The translations under genes were made by a program, and so were the position numbers. Under the pieces are notes generated by a model, which was not told the DNA's origin, made no database searches, and saw only the letters and a list, made by a program, of their open reading frames with translations. A stretch of DNA of 8,081 nucleotides from JAQAZP01 sp965531145. GTDB taxonomy: Bacteria > Acidobacteriota > JAQAZP01. The stretch covers positions 1-8,081 of the forward strand of contig CBESOE010000171.1 in assembly GCA_965531145.1 (NCBI GenBank), read 5' to 3'. This document shows positions 7,023 through 8,081 of this stretch, in pieces; position 1 is the stretch's first letter; the number at the start of each line of letters is the position of its first letter.

Positions 7023-7432
7023 CCAGCACGGAAATTATCGTCCCCACCACCGGCTATTGCCACATCGTGGATATCACCGGGGAGGCCGCACACTTCGTGG
7101 AGCAGGTGGCCCCGGGGCAGGGGCTGCTCAATCTTTTTATACCAGGATCCACGGCCGGGCTGACCACCATCGAGTTCGAATCGGGCGCCGTGGAGGACCT
7201 CAGGCAGGCCGTGGAACGCATGGCTCCCGAGGGTATCGGCTATGCCCACGACGACCGGTGGGGGGACGGCAACGGCTTTTCCCATGTCCGTGCCGCTCTG
7301 CTGGGCCCATCCCTGACAGTCCCCTTTGTGCAAAACCGTCTTCTGCTCGGCACCTGGCAGCAGATCGTTCTGGTTGATTTCGACAATGGACAGCGAAATC
7401 GCCGTGTTATCATGACCAGCATTTGTTCCTGA
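7019..7432 (+). CDS. yjbQ: YjbQ/UPF0047 family protein (secondary thiamine-phosphate synthase-like)
   Basis: This 137-residue protein has the usual length for UPF0047 (COG0432). The family signatures are present in order: PGSTAGLTTIE (42-52), H77-D-D, WGDGNGFSHVRAALLG (81-96, with conserved H89) and LLLGTWQQIVLVDFD (108-122). These histidine and acidic positions form the family's presumed metal or ligand pocket. E. coli YjbQ has weak thiamine phosphate synthase activity when over-expressed, so the usual product name is secondary thiamine-phosphate synthase. The physiological role of the family is still not settled. No other thiamine gene is nearby; instead it is the third gene of the TPR/DUF4388 operon and overlaps its neighbour by 4 bases. 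Cytoplasmic: no signal or membrane segment. The gene appears intact. Confidence 0.93.
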   Translation: MTSTEIIVPTTGYCHIVDITGEAAHFVEQVAPGQGLLNLFIPGSTAGLTTIEFESGAVEDLRQAVERMAPEGIGYAHDDRWGDGNGFSHVRAALLGPSLTVPFVQNRLLLGTWQQIVLVDFDNGQRNRRVIMTSICS

Positions 7433-7497
7433 ACTCGCCAGCAATACTCTCATAATCATCATCATCCCGAGCTCTGCAATTTATTTGGTAGATATAG
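7433..7497. other. AT-richer spacer after yjbQ, no intrinsic terminator seen
   Basis: These 65 bp separate the yjbQ stop from the dnaK promoter. The stretch is clearly richer in A+T than its surroundings and contains a short CAT run (around 7457-7467). I found no GC stem followed by a T run, so the operon either ends by a factor-dependent route or reads through into dnaK. Confidence 0.4.
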
Positions 7498-7526
7498 TTG
7501 ACAGGGACTGACTCATATCCTATAAA
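7498..7526 (+). promoter_or_regulatory. Near-consensus sigma-70-type promoter of dnaK
   Basis: TTGACA at 7498-7503 matches the -35 consensus at all six bases. TATAAA at 7521-7526 matches the -10 at five of six, and the spacer is exactly 17 bp. A start of transcription near 7532-7534 would give a leader of about 95 nt. No sigma-32-type CCCCAT -10 and no CIRCE inverted repeat (TTAGCACTC/GAGTGCTAA) is visible, which suggests strong housekeeping transcription. Confidence 0.75.
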
Positions 7527-7613
7527 AAGCAGGCACTGAATCGAATGGAATACGGGTTCACCTGTGGTGGGCAGATAGCTTGTCCAGGCCCCGATCAATT
7601 GAATGAATACAGT

Positions 7614-7618
7614 GGAGG
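7614..7618 (+). promoter_or_regulatory. Ribosome binding site of dnaK
   Basis: GGAGG lies 10 nt before the dnaK ATG at 7629. Another ATG at 7621 is only 2 nt from the GGAGG and reads Met-Glu-Gln-stop, its TGA overlapping the dnaK ATG. The spacing and the family N-terminus (MSKIIGIDLGTT) decide for 7629. Confidence 0.8.
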
Positions 7619-7628
7619 CAATGGAACA

Positions 7629-8081
7629 ATGAGTAAAATCATCGGAATCGACCTTGGAACCACAAATTCGGTGGTGTCGGTAATGGAAGGCAGCTCGCCG
7701 ACGGTGATCGTCAACCCGGAGGGCGGGCGCACAACCCCGTCCGTGGTGGCATTTACCAAGAATGACGAGCGACTTGTGGGACTGGCCGCCAAGCGGCAGG
7801 CCATCACCAATCCGGAGAACACGGTATCGTCCATCAAGCGTTTCATGGGACGCCGTTACAATGAAGTCAGCGAAGAAATCAAGCTGGTGCCCTACAAGGT
7901 GGAAAAATCCGACAGCGGCGACGCCAGGGTGCGTATCGATGACAAATTGTACTCCCCGCAGGAGATCTCGGCCATGATCCTGCAGAAGATGCGGTCGGCG
8001 GCCGAAGAATACCTCGGCGAGAAAGTGGACCGGGCGGTGATCACCGTGCCGGCCTATTTCAACGAGAACCAGCGGGCCTTC
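7629..8081 (+). CDS. dnaK: Chaperone DnaK (Hsp70), N-terminal part
   Basis: The first 151 codons of the Hsp70 chaperone DnaK run off the right edge, so the gene is partial. DnaK binds exposed hydrophobic peptides in the cytoplasm in an ATP cycle driven by DnaJ and GrpE. Visible landmarks of the nucleotide-binding domain are the phosphate-1 loop GIDLGTTNSV (6-15), RTTPSVVAF (34-42), AAKRQAITNPENTVSSIKRF (53-72) with the catalytic-type lysine K70, and VITVPAYFN (137-145) with the linker-coupling proline at 141. It has its own strong promoter and a leader of about 95 nt. No hrcA or grpE precedes it, unlike the common hrcA-grpE-dnaK arrangement; what follows cannot be seen. There is no sign of damage. 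Confidence 0.97.
   Translation, partial: MSKIIGIDLGTTNSVVSVMEGSSPTVIVNPEGGRTTPSVVAFTKNDERLVGLAAKRQAITNPENTVSSIKRFMGRRYNEVSEEIKLVPYKVEKSDSGDARVRIDDKLYSPQEISAMILQKMRSAAEEYLGEKVDRAVITVPAYFNENQRAF

Noticed and set aside
7450..7467. CAT-type short repeat (ATAATCATCATCATC) as a functional repeat or operator
   Set aside because: It has only a few trinucleotide units and no dyad symmetry; chance is a sufficient explanation.
7433..7628. CIRCE or sigma-32 heat-shock element upstream of dnaK
   Set aside because: No TTAGCACTC/GAGTGCTAA inverted repeat and no CTTGAAA plus CCCCAT pair could be found.

Overview
The window looks like ordinary chromosomal sequence from a GC-rich, Gram-negative-type bacterium. 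I would guess a member of the Desulfobacterota (Desulfobulbales-like). This rests on the gene content, especially a DUF4388/PATAN protein next to a membrane TPR protein and a UPF0047 (YjbQ) gene, and on the protein flavour. It is an inference, not a demonstrated taxonomic assignment. I see no rRNA, tRNA, CRISPR array, insertion sequence or phage gene.

Layout from left to right. The last 29 codons of an unrecognised gene end at 90. They are followed by a large forward comEC/rec2 gene (DNA-uptake channel with a C-terminal metallo-beta-lactamase domain), which ends at 2732. Only 9 bp separate its stop from the stop of mazG (nucleoside triphosphate pyrophosphohydrolase) on the reverse strand. A divergent 97-bp spacer then leads to a tight forward operon of three genes: (i) an exported, multi-pass membrane TPR protein with a six-cysteine zinc-ribbon-like cluster; (ii) a DUF4388 (PATAN) protein with a single membrane helix and a pseudopilin-like C-terminal segment; (iii) a YjbQ/UPF0047 protein. 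Both internal junctions overlap (TGATG and ATGA), so translation is probably coupled. After a 196-bp spacer with a near-consensus housekeeping promoter comes the first 151 codons of dnaK, cut by the window edge.

How they may work together. comEC, mazG, yjbQ and dnaK are well-known families with housekeeping or DNA-uptake roles. The least understood part is the TPR/zinc-ribbon plus DUF4388 pair. Its architecture suggests a membrane-bound signalling or scaffolding pair whose job I cannot name. Clear sequence-level regulatory features are the dnaK promoter (TTGACA, 17 bp, TATAAA, with no CIRCE or sigma-32-type site seen) and a small hairpin that would bury the mazG Shine-Dalgarno sequence. I found no convincing wholly new system; the three-gene operon is the best candidate for follow-up.
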